From positions 62,001 to 126,000 of the forward strand of contig NZ_VEAF01000006.1 of assembly GCF_007673775.1 (NCBI RefSeq): a DNA stretch of 64,000 nt, written 5' to 3'. The notes under the pieces were generated by a model that did no database searches, had not been told where the DNA came from, and was given only the letters and a program-made list of their open reading frames with translations. Every line of letters starts with the position of its first letter. Within the stretch, counting starts at the first letter, position 1. The position numbers and the translations under genes were made by a program. Below, piece by piece: positions 34,802-43,471 of this stretch. Origin of the DNA: Curtobacterium sp. 9128. Lineage in GTDB: Bacteria > Actinomycetota > Actinomycetes > Actinomycetales > Microbacteriaceae.

Positions 34802-35986
34802 GTGCCAGACCTCAGCTCGCGCGTCCTGGAGCTCGTCGCCTCGGGGCAGGCGTCGAGCCGCACCGAGATCGCGCAGCTGCTCGGCGCCGCCCCGTCGACC
34901 GTCTCGCACGTGGTCGGCCAGCTGCTCGACCACGGGATCCTCGCCGAGGAGGGCACCGACGTCTCGACGGGCGGTCGGCCCCGCAAGGTGCTGCGGATCG
35001 GCGGCGTGGACGAGTACGCGGTCGCCGCGGACGTCGGTGGCGGGCACGCGCGCATCGGCATCGTGCTGCCGGGAGGCTCGCTCGAGTCGGTCGCGAACGT
35101 CCCGTTCGCGCTCTCCGACGGCCCGACCGCCGGCCTGGCGCGACTGGCGTCGCTGCTGGAGTCGCTCATCGCGTCGCGGGGCACCGCCGGCCTCCGCGGC
35201 GTCGGGCTGAGCCTGCCAGGACCGGTCGACGTCGAGGCCGGCGTCGTCGACCTGCCGAGCCGCATGCCCGGCTGGAACGGCTTCCCGGTCGCGTCCTGGC
35301 TCGAGGACCGGTTCGGGGTGCCGGCGGCGGTGGACAACGACGCGAACTGCATGGCCGCCGGTGAACAGATCGTGCAACCGTCCACGCGGCGGCAGGCGAT
35401 CACGGTGAAGGCCGGGTCCGCGATCGGCGCCGGCATCGTCATCGACGGGCGGCTGTACCGCGGGTCGACCGGTGCGGCCGGGGACATCACCCACGTGCGC
35501 ATCGACGCGGCCGGTGACACCCCGTGCTCGTGCGGCAACACCGGGTGCCTCGAGACGGTGGCCTCCGGGGCCGCCCTCGTGCGGATCCTCAGCACCGCCG
35601 GGGTGCCGGTCACGAGCACCGCCGAGGTCGTCCAGCTGGCGTCGGACGCCGACCCCGAGGCGACGCGTGCGGTCCGGCTCGCCGGCCGGTACCTCGGCGA
35701 GGTCCTCGCCGCGAACGTGAACTTCTTCAACCCGGATGCCGTCTACCTCGGTGGCATCCTCTCCACCCTCGACCCGTTCGTCGCCGCGGTGCGCAGCCAG
35801 CTCTACGAGAGCTGCCACCCGCTCGTGACGCAGCACCTCGTCATCGAGCGCGCCTCGCTCGGGGCGGACGCGGGTCTCGTCGGTGCCGGGCAGTTCGCCC
35901 TGCAGCGGGGCCTCGCCGCCTCGTTGCAGGAGCTGTCCGCACCGATCCCGCAGTCGACCACCAGGAACAGGAGCGTCCGTGTCTGA
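34802..35986 (+). CDS. ROK-family transcriptional repressor
   Basis: 394 residues. An N-terminal winged helix-turn-helix (SSRTEIAQLLGAAPSTVSHV) is followed by a ROK domain with DVGGGHARIGIVLPG, VDNDANCMA and the intact zinc motif CSCGNTGCLE. Regulators of this class (NagC, Mlc, XylR types) release DNA when they bind a sugar or sugar phosphate. The GTG at 34802 is chosen because GGAG lies eight bases upstream; the frame is open further upstream but the gap is AT-rich promoter DNA. It overlaps the M81 gene by eight bases and diverges from the importer it probably controls. Confidence 0.9.
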   Translation: MPDLSSRVLELVASGQASSRTEIAQLLGAAPSTVSHVVGQLLDHGILAEEGTDVSTGGRPRKVLRIGGVDEYAVAADVGGGHARIGIVLPGGSLESVANVPFALSDGPTAGLARLASLLESLIASRGTAGLRGVGLSLPGPVDVEAGVVDLPSRMPGWNGFPVASWLEDRFGVPAAVDNDANCMAAGEQIVQPSTRRQAITVKAGSAIGAGIVIDGRLYRGSTGAAGDITHVRIDAAGDTPCSCGNTGCLETVASGAALVRILSTAGVPVTSTAEVVQLASDADPEATRAVRLAGRYLGEVLAANVNFFNPDAVYLGGILSTLDPFVAAVRSQLYESCHPLVTQHLVIERASLGADAGLVGAGQFALQRGLAASLQELSAPIPQSTTRNRSVRV

Positions 35987-37520
35987 CACGACCACCACCG
36001 CACCCACCGACCCGACCGTCACGCGTCGCCCGGTCATCGCCGTCGCCGGACTGGCCATCGAGACCTCGACCTTCACCCCGACCAGGACGACCGCTGCGGC
36101 GTTCCACCCGGACCGCGGCGACGCCGTCGTGGCGCGGTACCCGTTCCTCGCCGGTCTCGACGCGGACTTCCGCGGGGCGCTCATCGGACACGCGCTGCCG
36201 GGCGGCGTCGTCGAGCGGGCCTCGTACGAGGCGCTCGCGTCCGAGATCGTGGAGCGCCTCGCCGCGATCGGCCCCGTCGACGGGCTCTGGTACGACATCC
36301 ACGGCGCGATGGTCGTCGAGGGCCTGGACGACGCCGAGACCGACCTGCTCGGCCGCATCCGCGCCGTGGTCGGACCGGACGTGGTCGTGTCCGCGTCGAT
36401 GGACCTGCACGGCAACGTCACCGCCGAGCTCGCCCACCAGGTGGACCTCGTCACCTGCTACCGGATGGCCCCGCACGAGGACGCCATGGAGACCAAGGAA
36501 CGCGCCGTCCGCAACCTCGTCGACGTGCTCGGGACCCGACCGGTCGGAGCGCAGCGGCCGGTGAAGGCCTGGACCCCGATCCCCGTGCTGCTGCCCGGCG
36601 AGCAGACCTCGACGCGGATCGAGCCAGCGGCCTCGCTGTACGCCCAGGTGCCGGAGGTCGAGCAGACCGACGGCGTGCTCGACGCCGCGATCTGGGTCGG
36701 GTACGCGTGGGCCGACCAGCCGCGCGACCGAGCCGTCACCGTCGTCACCGGCTGGGACACGGACGCCGTGACCGCGGGGGCGGAACGACTGGCCCGGGCG
36801 TTCTGGGACGTGCGCGAGGACTTCGTCTTCGTCGCGCCGACCGGCTCGCTCGACGAGTGCCTCGCCGCCGCGCTCGCACCCGGCGCCGCTCGGCCGTACT
36901 TCGTCTCCGACTCCGGCGACAACCCGACCGCCGGCGGATCCGGCGACATGACCTGGGGGCTGACGCAGGTGCTCGCGCACCCGGCGTTCGCCGACCCCGC
37001 GGGGCCGGTGCTGATCTACGCGAGCGTCCCAGGGCCGGAGGCCGTCGCGACCGCGGTGGCGGCGGGCGTCGGAGCCACCGTCACGGTGACCGCCGGTGCC
37101 GCGGTCGACGACGTGCACGCCGGGCCGATCACGATGACCGGCCGCGTGCACGCGGTCAAGCAGGGCGACCGCGACGCCGAGACCGAGGTCGTGCTGCAGG
37201 TCGGCAGCGTCTTCGCGATCCTGACGACGCGCCGGAAGCCGTACCACCACGAGCACGACTTCACGGACCTCGACCTCGACCCGCGCGGAGCCGACGTCGT
37301 CGTCGTGAAGATCGGCTACCTCGAGCCGGAGCTGTACGACATGGCCGCCGACTGGATGCTCGCCCTCACCCCGGGAGGCGTCGACCAGGACCTCGAGCGG
37401 CTCGGGCACCGCAGGATCGCGCGCCCGATGTTCCCCTACGATCGAGTGTTCCCGTCGGCGCCCGACCTGCGGGCCCGGATCATCCCCCCGTCGAACGAAC
37501 CCCTCGGAGTCGTGCTGTGA
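35979..37520 (+). CDS. M81-family metallopeptidase (MlrC-like)
   Basis: 513 residues. It shows both MlrC-type domains: the N-terminal DUF1485 region with LAIETSTFTPTRT, DGLWYDIHGAM and SMDLHGNVT (likely metal-binding Asp and His), and the C-terminal domain from about residue 310 with DSGDNPTAGGSGD and HPEHDFTD-like KPYHHEHDF. MlrC takes part in microcystin breakdown in sphingomonads, but most members have unknown peptide or amide substrates. The GTG start overlaps the ROK stop and is preceded by GGAG. The stop overlaps cutC (GTGA). Confidence 0.88.
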   Translation: MSDTTTTAPTDPTVTRRPVIAVAGLAIETSTFTPTRTTAAAFHPDRGDAVVARYPFLAGLDADFRGALIGHALPGGVVERASYEALASEIVERLAAIGPVDGLWYDIHGAMVVEGLDDAETDLLGRIRAVVGPDVVVSASMDLHGNVTAELAHQVDLVTCYRMAPHEDAMETKERAVRNLVDVLGTRPVGAQRPVKAWTPIPVLLPGEQTSTRIEPAASLYAQVPEVEQTDGVLDAAIWVGYAWADQPRDRAVTVVTGWDTDAVTAGAERLARAFWDVREDFVFVAPTGSLDECLAAALAPGAARPYFVSDSGDNPTAGGSGDMTWGLTQVLAHPAFADPAGPVLIYASVPGPEAVATAVAAGVGATVTVTAGAAVDDVHAGPITMTGRVHAVKQGDRDAETEVVLQVGSVFAILTTRRKPYHHEHDFTDLDLDPRGADVVVVKIGYLEPELYDMAADWMLALTPGGVDQDLERLGHRRIARPMFPYDRVFPSAPDLRARIIPPSNEPLGVVL

Positions 37521-38242
37521 CCGTTGCCCTCGAGATCGCCGTCACGTCGCCCGCCGGGGTGGTCGTCGCGCGCGACGGCGGCGCCGACCGGGTCGAGCTC
37601 TGCGTCGGACTCGAGCTCGGCGGCCTGACGCCATCACAGGCCCTCGTCGAGGCCACGCACGAGACCGGGATCCCCGCGCACGTCCTGGTCCGCTGCCGTC
37701 CGGGCGGCTTCGTGCACGACCCGGACGAGCTCGACCTGATGGTGCGCGAGGTCCGCACCGTGCTGCGTTCGGGTGCCGCCGGCGTCGTGGTCGGTGCCCT
37801 CCGCCCCGACCGCACCCTCGACGTCGACGCGCTCCGCCGCTTCGTGGACGCCGCCCGCGAGGTCCGCGCCTCGGCGGAGGTCACCCTCCACCGCGCCGTC
37901 GACCACGCCGCCGACCCGGTGCACGCCGTGGCGCTCCTCGCCGACCTCGGGTTCACGCGGGTGCTGACCTCCGGCGGCGCCCCGACGGCAGCGGCCGGTG
38001 CGACGACCATCGCGGCGATGGTGGCGGCGGCAGGCCCGGTGCAGGTGATGGCCGGTGCCGGGGTGACGCCCCACGACGTCCCAGCGCTCGTGCAGACGGG
38101 CGTCGCCGCGGTGCACCTCTCCGCGAAGCGCTCCGCCGGTGGGTCGCACGACGGCGTCCCGATGGGAGCAGGGGACGACGGTTCGGCGCACTTCGTCACC
38201 GACGCGGCCGTCGTCGCCGCGGCACGCGCCGCGCTCCGCTGA
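37517..38242 (+). CDS. cutC: CutC-family protein
   Basis: 241 residues, a TIM-barrel protein with the CutC motifs ADRVELCVGLELGGLTPS, the HVLVRCRPGGF-type strand and the segment LTSGGAPTAAAGA. CutC was named for copper tolerance in E. coli, but that role is disputed and the enzymatic activity is unknown. Here it is the third gene of a ROK-controlled operon with an M81 peptidase, facing a sugar/peptide importer. That context fits a catabolic step better than copper handling. Confidence 0.88.
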   Translation: MTVALEIAVTSPAGVVVARDGGADRVELCVGLELGGLTPSQALVEATHETGIPAHVLVRCRPGGFVHDPDELDLMVREVRTVLRSGAAGVVVGALRPDRTLDVDALRRFVDAAREVRASAEVTLHRAVDHAADPVHAVALLADLGFTRVLTSGGAPTAAAGATTIAAMVAAAGPVQVMAGAGVTPHDVPALVQTGVAAVHLSAKRSAGGSHDGVPMGAGDDGSAHFVTDAAVVAAARAALR

Positions 38243-38280
38243 CGCGTCGGCACCCGTCGGCTGCTCGCTACGCTGACGGC

Positions 38281-39267
38281 ATGGCGGCGCCCTTCTCGAC
38301 CCGGACCACCACCGAGGACGACTGGGAGCGCGTGCGGACCATGCGCATCGAGAACGCGACCGACAACCCGATCTCGTACGGCGCGACGCTGCCGTTCACG
38401 CTCGGCATGACGGAGGACGACTGGCGCCTCCGGGCCCGGCGGGGCCAGGCCCACGACGCGACGAGCATCGCCGCGATCGACGACGCCACGGGGCGCTGGA
38501 TCGGCATGATGAGCGCCCAGCAGGGCGACGCCGACGGCCCCGACCCCGTGCTGACCGGCGTGTTCGTGGCGCCCGACTCCCGCGGCCGGGACAACGGGGT
38601 CGCCGACGCGCTCCTCGACCACGTCCTGAGGTGGGCGGCGGGCCGCGGCGCGACACTGCGGCTGTGGGTGCACGAGGACGCCGTCCCCGCACGACGCTTC
38701 TACGCCAGACGTGGCTTCGCGCCGACCGGCCGCTCCCGTGCGGTGCCCCTGCTCGGCGAGCCCGCCGACGCCGCGCCGCTCCGGTTCCTCGAGTTCGCGC
38801 AGGCCCTGCCGACGGACGCCACCGACGGAGCCCGTGCCCCGTTCGTCGATCCCGTCGACGACGTCCTGACCGTCACTGTCTCGTCGTCCGCCCCGACCAC
38901 GGCGCTCTGGACGGCACTGACCGACGGGCGCGCGCGCTGGTGGCCCGAACTCGAGTTGACGGCCGCGGTCGGTTCCCCGGTCCGCGAGACGTGGACCGAG
39001 GACGGTCGCACCCGATCGGCGGACGGGACGGTCACCGCCGCCGCGGCACCGCGCCTCCTGGCCTTCGTGTGGCGGCAAGCGCACTGGCCGGCGCCGCTCG
39101 CCGTGCGGATCGACATCGCCGAGCACGGCGATCGGAGCACCGTGACGCTCACCGAGCACGGCTTCGCCCGCCTGCCGGACGCCGAGGCCCTCCGCGCAGC
39201 GCACGGAGACGGCTGGCGGCACCACCTGGGCAACCTGCTGCGCGCTGCCGAGGACGCCGAGGGCTGA
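38281..39267 (+). CDS. Fusion of GNAT acetyltransferase and SRPBCC (AHSA1-like) domain
   Basis: 328 residues. Residues 1-178 form a GNAT domain with the acetyl-CoA region VLTGVFVAPDSRGRDNGVAD and the C-terminal ARRFYARRGFAPTGRS. Residues about 190-328 form an SRPBCC fold like Aha1-type ligand-binding proteins (WTALTDGRARWWPE, VTLTEHGFARLPD). The two parts are in one frame without a stop. A TACGCT box six bases before the ATG suggests a leaderless transcript. The GNAT part may modify a small molecule or protein; the second domain may bind the ligand. No obvious operon partner. Confidence 0.8.
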   Translation: MAAPFSTRTTTEDDWERVRTMRIENATDNPISYGATLPFTLGMTEDDWRLRARRGQAHDATSIAAIDDATGRWIGMMSAQQGDADGPDPVLTGVFVAPDSRGRDNGVADALLDHVLRWAAGRGATLRLWVHEDAVPARRFYARRGFAPTGRSRAVPLLGEPADAAPLRFLEFAQALPTDATDGARAPFVDPVDDVLTVTVSSSAPTTALWTALTDGRARWWPELELTAAVGSPVRETWTEDGRTRSADGTVTAAAAPRLLAFVWRQAHWPAPLAVRIDIAEHGDRSTVTLTEHGFARLPDAEALRAAHGDGWRHHLGNLLRAAEDAEG

Positions 39268-39341
39268 ACCCACCCGGTCCTGAGAGGACCCGCACGCGTT
39301 CCGGAGCCGATCGCGGTCCTCCCGCGACGATCATCAGGCGC

Positions 39342-40028
39342 ATGGACGCACAGCACGGGCTGGTCGTCGTCGCCGAGGACGAACCCGCGATCGCCGACGT
39401 CGAACGCATGTACCTGCAGGACGCCGGCTTCCGGGTCGTGGTCGCACGCGACGGGCAGGACGCGCTCGCGCTGATCCGCCGGTCCGCTCCCGTCGCCGCG
39501 GTCGTCGACGTCGGCCTGCCCGGCATGGACGGGATCGAGGTCCTCCGCGCCCTCCGCGCGGCCGACGACTGGACCCCGCTCGTCCTGGTCACTGCGCGGG
39601 ACGCCGAGGTCGACCGGGTGCTCGGCATCGAGCTCGGTGCCGACGACTACGTGACGAAGCCGTTCTCGGGGCGCGAGCTGGCGGCCCGGGTGCGGGGCCT
39701 CGTGCGGCGCACCGGGATCCGCGCGGGCAGCGTGCTCACCGCGGGTCGGCTCCGCGTCGACCGCGAGCGGCACCGTGTCACGGTCGACGATGCCCCGGTC
39801 GAGCTCACGCCCACCGAGTTCGCCCTGCTCGCGCACCTGGTCGCCGAGCCCGACCGGGTGTTCGAGCGCGCGCAGCTGCTCAGCGCGGTGTGGGGCGTCG
39901 CCGACTTCAGCGGCAGCCGCACGGTCGACGTGCACGTCGCACAGCTCCGCGCGAAGCTCGGGGACGCCGCAGGGCTCCGGACCGTGCGCGGCGTCGGCTA
40001 CGCCTTCGACCCGGTCCCCGCACCGTGA
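39342..40028 (+). CDS. OmpR-family response regulator
   Basis: 228 residues. The receiver domain has the acidic pair ED near residue 12, the phosphorylation site Asp56 (VVDVGLPGMDG), the conserved Thr (LVTARD) and Lys (VTKPFSG). The C-terminal winged helix has LTPTEFALLAHLV and the recognition helix SRTVDVHVAQLRAKL. It overlaps the histidine kinase gene by four bases (GTGA), so the two are a pair. The secreted protein gene directly downstream is a possible target. Confidence 0.93.
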   Translation: MDAQHGLVVVAEDEPAIADVERMYLQDAGFRVVVARDGQDALALIRRSAPVAAVVDVGLPGMDGIEVLRALRAADDWTPLVLVTARDAEVDRVLGIELGADDYVTKPFSGRELAARVRGLVRRTGIRAGSVLTAGRLRVDRERHRVTVDDAPVELTPTEFALLAHLVAEPDRVFERAQLLSAVWGVADFSGSRTVDVHVAQLRAKLGDAAGLRTVRGVGYAFDPVPAP

Positions 40029-41428
40029 CCGTCCCGACCGTCACCCGGCAGCGGAGCCTGACCGGACGCATCGTCCTGACCACCGTCGCGGTCGCCGTGG
40101 TCGCGGCCCTCGCCGTCGCCGTGGTCGGCTTCCAGCTCGTCCGCCAGGAGTCGATCGCGCAGACGGCGCTGGTCCTCCGGACCTCGGCGCAGGCCGTCGC
40201 CGTCACGCCCGTCTCCGAGCGGCCCGCGTTCGCCGACCGCATCGAGCGGCGCAGCCGGGGACGCGTCGACGTCGGCTTCGGCGGGACCGGGACGGTCACG
40301 GGGATCGGCACGCGGCTCCCGTCCGGACTGGAGGCTCGGCTCGCCTCCGACACCCGCGTCGCGGTCCGACAGGTGTCCGGCTGGCGCACCCTGCTCGTCC
40401 AGGCCGTCCCGGCACGCGGCGGCGGCTCGGTGATCGCCGTCGAGGACGTCTCGGTCCTGCACGCGGACGCCGTGCTCGGCCGGTTCGCCGCGGCACTCGG
40501 CATCGGGCTGCTCGTCGCGGTCGGGCTCGGCGTGGTGGTCGCCCGCGTGGTGACCCGTCCGCTGCGCTCCGTCGCCGCCACGGCTGCGCGGCTGGCCGGC
40601 GGCGAGCGCGGTGTCCTGCCGGTGTGCTCGGCGTCCGTCGACGGCACCGTGCGCGAGGTCGACGACGTCCGGAACGCCCTCGCCGTGCTCGACGCCGAAC
40701 TCGCCCGCTCCGAGTCGGCGCAGCGCGAGTTCCTGCTGTCGATCTCGCACGAGTTCCGGACGCCGCTCGCCGCCGTCCGGGGCTACGCGGACGCCCTGGC
40801 CGACGGACTCGTCCCGCCCGCCGACATCCCGCGTGTGGCGGGGGTGGTCCGGGTCGAGACCGAGCGCCTGGACGCCTTCGTGGGCGACCTGCTGGCCCTG
40901 GCTCGGACCGAGGCCGACGACTTCCCCCTGCATCCGGAGCCGGTGGACGTCCCGCTGCTGGTGTCCGCATCGGTGCTGGCGTGGCAGGGCCGAGCGGCGA
41001 CCGTCGGCGCATCGGTCGTGGTCGGTCCCGGCACACGCGACGCCCGCGTCGTCACCGATCCCCAGCGGCTCCGCCAGGTCGTCGACGGACTCGTCGAGAA
41101 CGCCCTCCGCGTCGTCGATCCCGGCGGCCACGTCGTCGTGCACGTGACGGCGTCGTCGACCGCGATCACGATCAGCGTCGAGGACGACGGCCCCGGCATC
41201 GACCCCGGCGACCTGCACCGGGCGTTCGTCCGGGGTGCACTGCGCGACCGCTACCGCCAGGAACGCCCCGTCGGCACCGGCCTCGGGCTCTCCATCGCCG
41301 CGCGCCTGGTCGAGCGCCTCGGCGGCACCATCCAGGCAGTGCCCCGCACCCGTGGCACGGCGTTCCGCGTCGAGCTCCCCACCGAGCCCCGACACGGAAG
41401 CCCTGACACGACCCGAACACGGGCATGA
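40025..41428 (+). CDS. Sensor histidine kinase
   Basis: 467 residues. One membrane helix (about 15-38), a short extracellular sensor (about 40-150) and a second helix (about 152-175) lead to a HAMP linker. The HisKA domain follows, with His242 in LSISHEFRTPL, then an ATPase domain with QVVDGLVENALR, DDGPGID and GTGLGLSIAAR. The sensor contains SGLEARL, encoded by a CCGGACTGGAGGCTCGG half-element at 40323-40339. It partners the preceding response regulator. The signal is unknown. Confidence 0.92.
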   Translation: MTVPTVTRQRSLTGRIVLTTVAVAVVAALAVAVVGFQLVRQESIAQTALVLRTSAQAVAVTPVSERPAFADRIERRSRGRVDVGFGGTGTVTGIGTRLPSGLEARLASDTRVAVRQVSGWRTLLVQAVPARGGGSVIAVEDVSVLHADAVLGRFAAALGIGLLVAVGLGVVVARVVTRPLRSVAATAARLAGGERGVLPVCSASVDGTVREVDDVRNALAVLDAELARSESAQREFLLSISHEFRTPLAAVRGYADALADGLVPPADIPRVAGVVRVETERLDAFVGDLLALARTEADDFPLHPEPVDVPLLVSASVLAWQGRAATVGASVVVGPGTRDARVVTDPQRLRQVVDGLVENALRVVDPGGHVVVHVTASSTAITISVEDDGPGIDPGDLHRAFVRGALRDRYRQERPVGTGLGLSIAARLVERLGGTIQAVPRTRGTAFRVELPTEPRHGSPDTTRTRA

Positions 41429-41462
41429 CGAACCGCGAACACCCGGCGCGCACGATCACCCC

Positions 41463-42206
41463 ATGAGCATCAAGCACATCATCACCCCGCTGGCCGTCGC
41501 CCTCGTCGCCGCCGGCGCCGTCACCACCGTTGCCACGAGCGCCGAAGCCGCCACCCCGACTTCGTCCAGCACGCCGTCGAGCTCCGCGTCCCCCGCAGGG
41601 AAGGACGCCAGCCTCGCCACCCTCCAGGCACACGGCGAGGCCGCCACCACGAAGCGGATCGCGTCGCTCAACGCCGCGATCACGAAGGTGAACGCGGACA
41701 CGACGCTGAGCACGGGTGACAAGAGCACCCTGCTCGCGACGCTCACGGGCGACGTCACCGCGATGGACCACCTCCACGATGCCATCGCCGCCGACACGAC
41801 GACCACCCAGGCGCGGATCGACGACGGGAACATCGTCACGCAGTACCGCGTGTACCGGGTCGCGCTCCGGCAGGACGGGATCGTCCGGACCGCCGACCGC
41901 GCCATCGCGCGGGCCCTGCCGCACCTGCAGCAGGTCGAGCAGAAGCTGTCCGGGCGCCTGACGAAGCACACGTCCAAGGACTCCGACGCCGCGAAGGCCG
42001 CACTGACCGACCTGCAGAAGCAGATCGCGTCGCTGCAGTCCGACGCGCAGGGCCTCGCCGGATCGGCCCTCGCCGTGACCCCAGCGCAGTACGACGCGAA
42101 CCACGACGTGCTGCACGCCGACCAGGCGAAGGCGAAGTCCGTCCACGCCGACGAGCAGGCCGCGAAGAAGGACGTCGCGACCATCCGCGCGGCGCTCAAG
42201 GGCTGA
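41463..42206 (+). CDS. Secreted helical protein of unknown function
   Basis: 247 residues. A signal peptide of about 29 residues ends at TSAEA; next comes a Ser/Thr/Pro/Ala linker, then almost pure alpha helix with heptad-like patterns (KRIASLNAAITKVN, LQKQIASLQSDA). There are no Cys residues. It starts 34 bp after the histidine kinase gene on the same strand, so it is probably cotranscribed or a direct target of the pair. It could be a coiled-coil cell-surface or scaffold protein. No family is recognised. A strong terminator follows. Confidence 0.75.
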   Translation: MSIKHIITPLAVALVAAGAVTTVATSAEAATPTSSSTPSSSASPAGKDASLATLQAHGEAATTKRIASLNAAITKVNADTTLSTGDKSTLLATLTGDVTAMDHLHDAIAADTTTTQARIDDGNIVTQYRVYRVALRQDGIVRTADRAIARALPHLQQVEQKLSGRLTKHTSKDSDAAKAALTDLQKQIASLQSDAQGLAGSALAVTPAQYDANHDVLHADQAKAKSVHADEQAAKKDVATIRAALKG

Positions 42207-42224
42207 GCGAGAGACCGCCTACCG

Positions 42225-42251
42225 GTGCCCGGCGTCCTCGACGCCGGGCAC
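42225..42251. terminator. Strong hairpin after the secreted protein gene
   Basis: GTGCCCGGCGTC (42225-42236) pairs exactly with GACGCCGGGCAC (42240-42251) across a CTC loop. It starts 19 bases past the stop codon and should terminate the two-component/secreted protein transcript. Confidence 0.85.
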
Positions 42252-42351
42252 TTCCCGTCGATGCGGATCACCGACCGGCGGATCAGTCGGGAGATGCGCG
42301 ATCGACGATCCTCGACCGATCAGGATCTCGTCTGTGAAGGGGGGGATCGCC

Positions 42352-42696
42352 TCACCACCTCACTCCTCCGATGGGATCGAACGAGTGCCGCTCCGTCTCG
42401 AAGACGACCGGGGTCGCGAGGTCGTTCAGCGCGAGGGTGAGGCCGTACTCTGTCGCGTCCACAGGAGAACCCAGAGGACCGGCGAGCTCGTGGAAGCTGG
42501 GCGAATTCAACGTCCGTGTGAGCCCGATGACGTACGACCGCGAACTCTCGGCCGGGACGTAGATGAAGTTCAGCCGGCCGTGTCCATCCGACCACGCCTC
42601 GAGGATCACCGCATCGAAGCCGAGACGCAGCCCGCCGTCTCCGATCCACCGGACGCATGCGCGCAGTGCGGTGGCCAGCCATTCGTCGTCGGTCAT
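42352..42696 (-). CDS. Hypothetical protein of 114 residues
   Basis: The frame encodes MTDDEWLATALRAC, then strands such as LNFIYVPAESSRSYVIGL and VFETERHSFDPIGG, which look like a small alpha/beta domain. The ATG at 42696 is preferred to a GTG at 42702 because AGAGG lies five bases before it. Codon use is less GC-biased than in the neighbours. I do not recognise the family. It and the next gene share strand and atypical composition and may have arrived together; they could be a small toxin-immunity-like or sensing pair, but that is a guess. Confidence 0.5.
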   Translation of the reverse strand: MTDDEWLATALRACVRWIGDGGLRLGFDAVILEAWSDGHGRLNFIYVPAESSRSYVIGLTRTLNSPSFHELAGPLGSPVDATEYGLTLALNDLATPVVFETERHSFDPIGGVRW

Positions 42697-42735
42697 CCGC
42701 ACCTCTCATCTCGAGCACGCACTGTGCCGATGGCC

Positions 42736-43353
42736 TCATGACCTGGTCCCTGAACACGACGATCGCGAGAGCCGCAGACGTTCTCGCAGTACCCGACGGA
42801 AGTACCTCGCCGAGGGCCCGTTCCCGAACCAGGTCCCAGCTCGCTCTGCTGCCGATCGATGATCCTCGGGGGACGCCATCCCCTCCAGCCCCAGTTCCTC
42901 GGCGAGCAGCACCCGGGCGAACACCTCGTGGTCCCCTCCGCCTGCCACCACCTGGCGCAGCGCAGACTCCCCCTGTTCTCGATGCCCCATCCAGAGCGAT
43001 GCATCGCCGTAGGCGTACAACCCCTCGGGTGTCGCGACCGACTGGGCGAAGGCCTCGAGGGCGGCTTCGTCTGCATCCAGCTCCCAGCGGATGCGTCCGA
43101 TCGCGTACGCCTGCACCGCCGGCTCGTCGGAGTCGACCACGTCGGTCCACGTCCGACTCGGCAGGAACGCTCGGCCCGCCGGGTCCACCTTCCGGACACG
43201 ACGCCGGAGCGCGGCCGGACGGTACACGCGCCGAGCACGGGCGACGAGTGCGAGCGCGGAAGCGATGTCCCCTCCTACGACCTCGTCCCGCAGTCGACTC
43301 CACAGGCACGCGAAGGGCGTCGTCGAACCAGCCCGAGCAGTGTTGTCGTCCAT
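42736..43353 (-). CDS. Hypothetical TPR-like protein with a G9 tract at its start
   Basis: 205 residues. The middle has helical pairs such as AVQAYAIGRIRWELDADEAA and YAYGDASLWMGHREQGESAL, which resemble tetratricopeptide repeats. There is no signal peptide or membrane helix. The start ATG (43353) is preceded by nine Gs in a row, which form or replace the ribosome site. Changes in tract length could alter translation without changing the protein. It ends 39 bp before the next minus-strand gene and probably shares its transcript. No function can be assigned. Confidence 0.55.
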   Translation of the reverse strand: MDDNTARAGSTTPFACLWSRLRDEVVGGDIASALALVARARRVYRPAALRRRVRKVDPAGRAFLPSRTWTDVVDSDEPAVQAYAIGRIRWELDADEAALEAFAQSVATPEGLYAYGDASLWMGHREQGESALRQVVAGGGDHEVFARVLLAEELGLEGMASPEDHRSAAERAGTWFGNGPSARYFRRVLRERLRLSRSSCSGTRS

Positions 43354-43471
43354 CGCCCCCCCCCGATCCTGCGGTTCGAGCGTCGGGCCTCCGCGAGGCT
43401 CTCGACACCGAGGAGGAGGACCGCCGGCGCCCGCTGGCCTGCTGCTCCTCCGCCGCTGGCAGGATGGCGCC

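Noticed and set aside
37517-38242. Copper resistance role for the CutC gene
   Set aside because: No copper pump, chaperone or copper-responsive regulator is nearby; the operon context is a sugar/peptide regulon.
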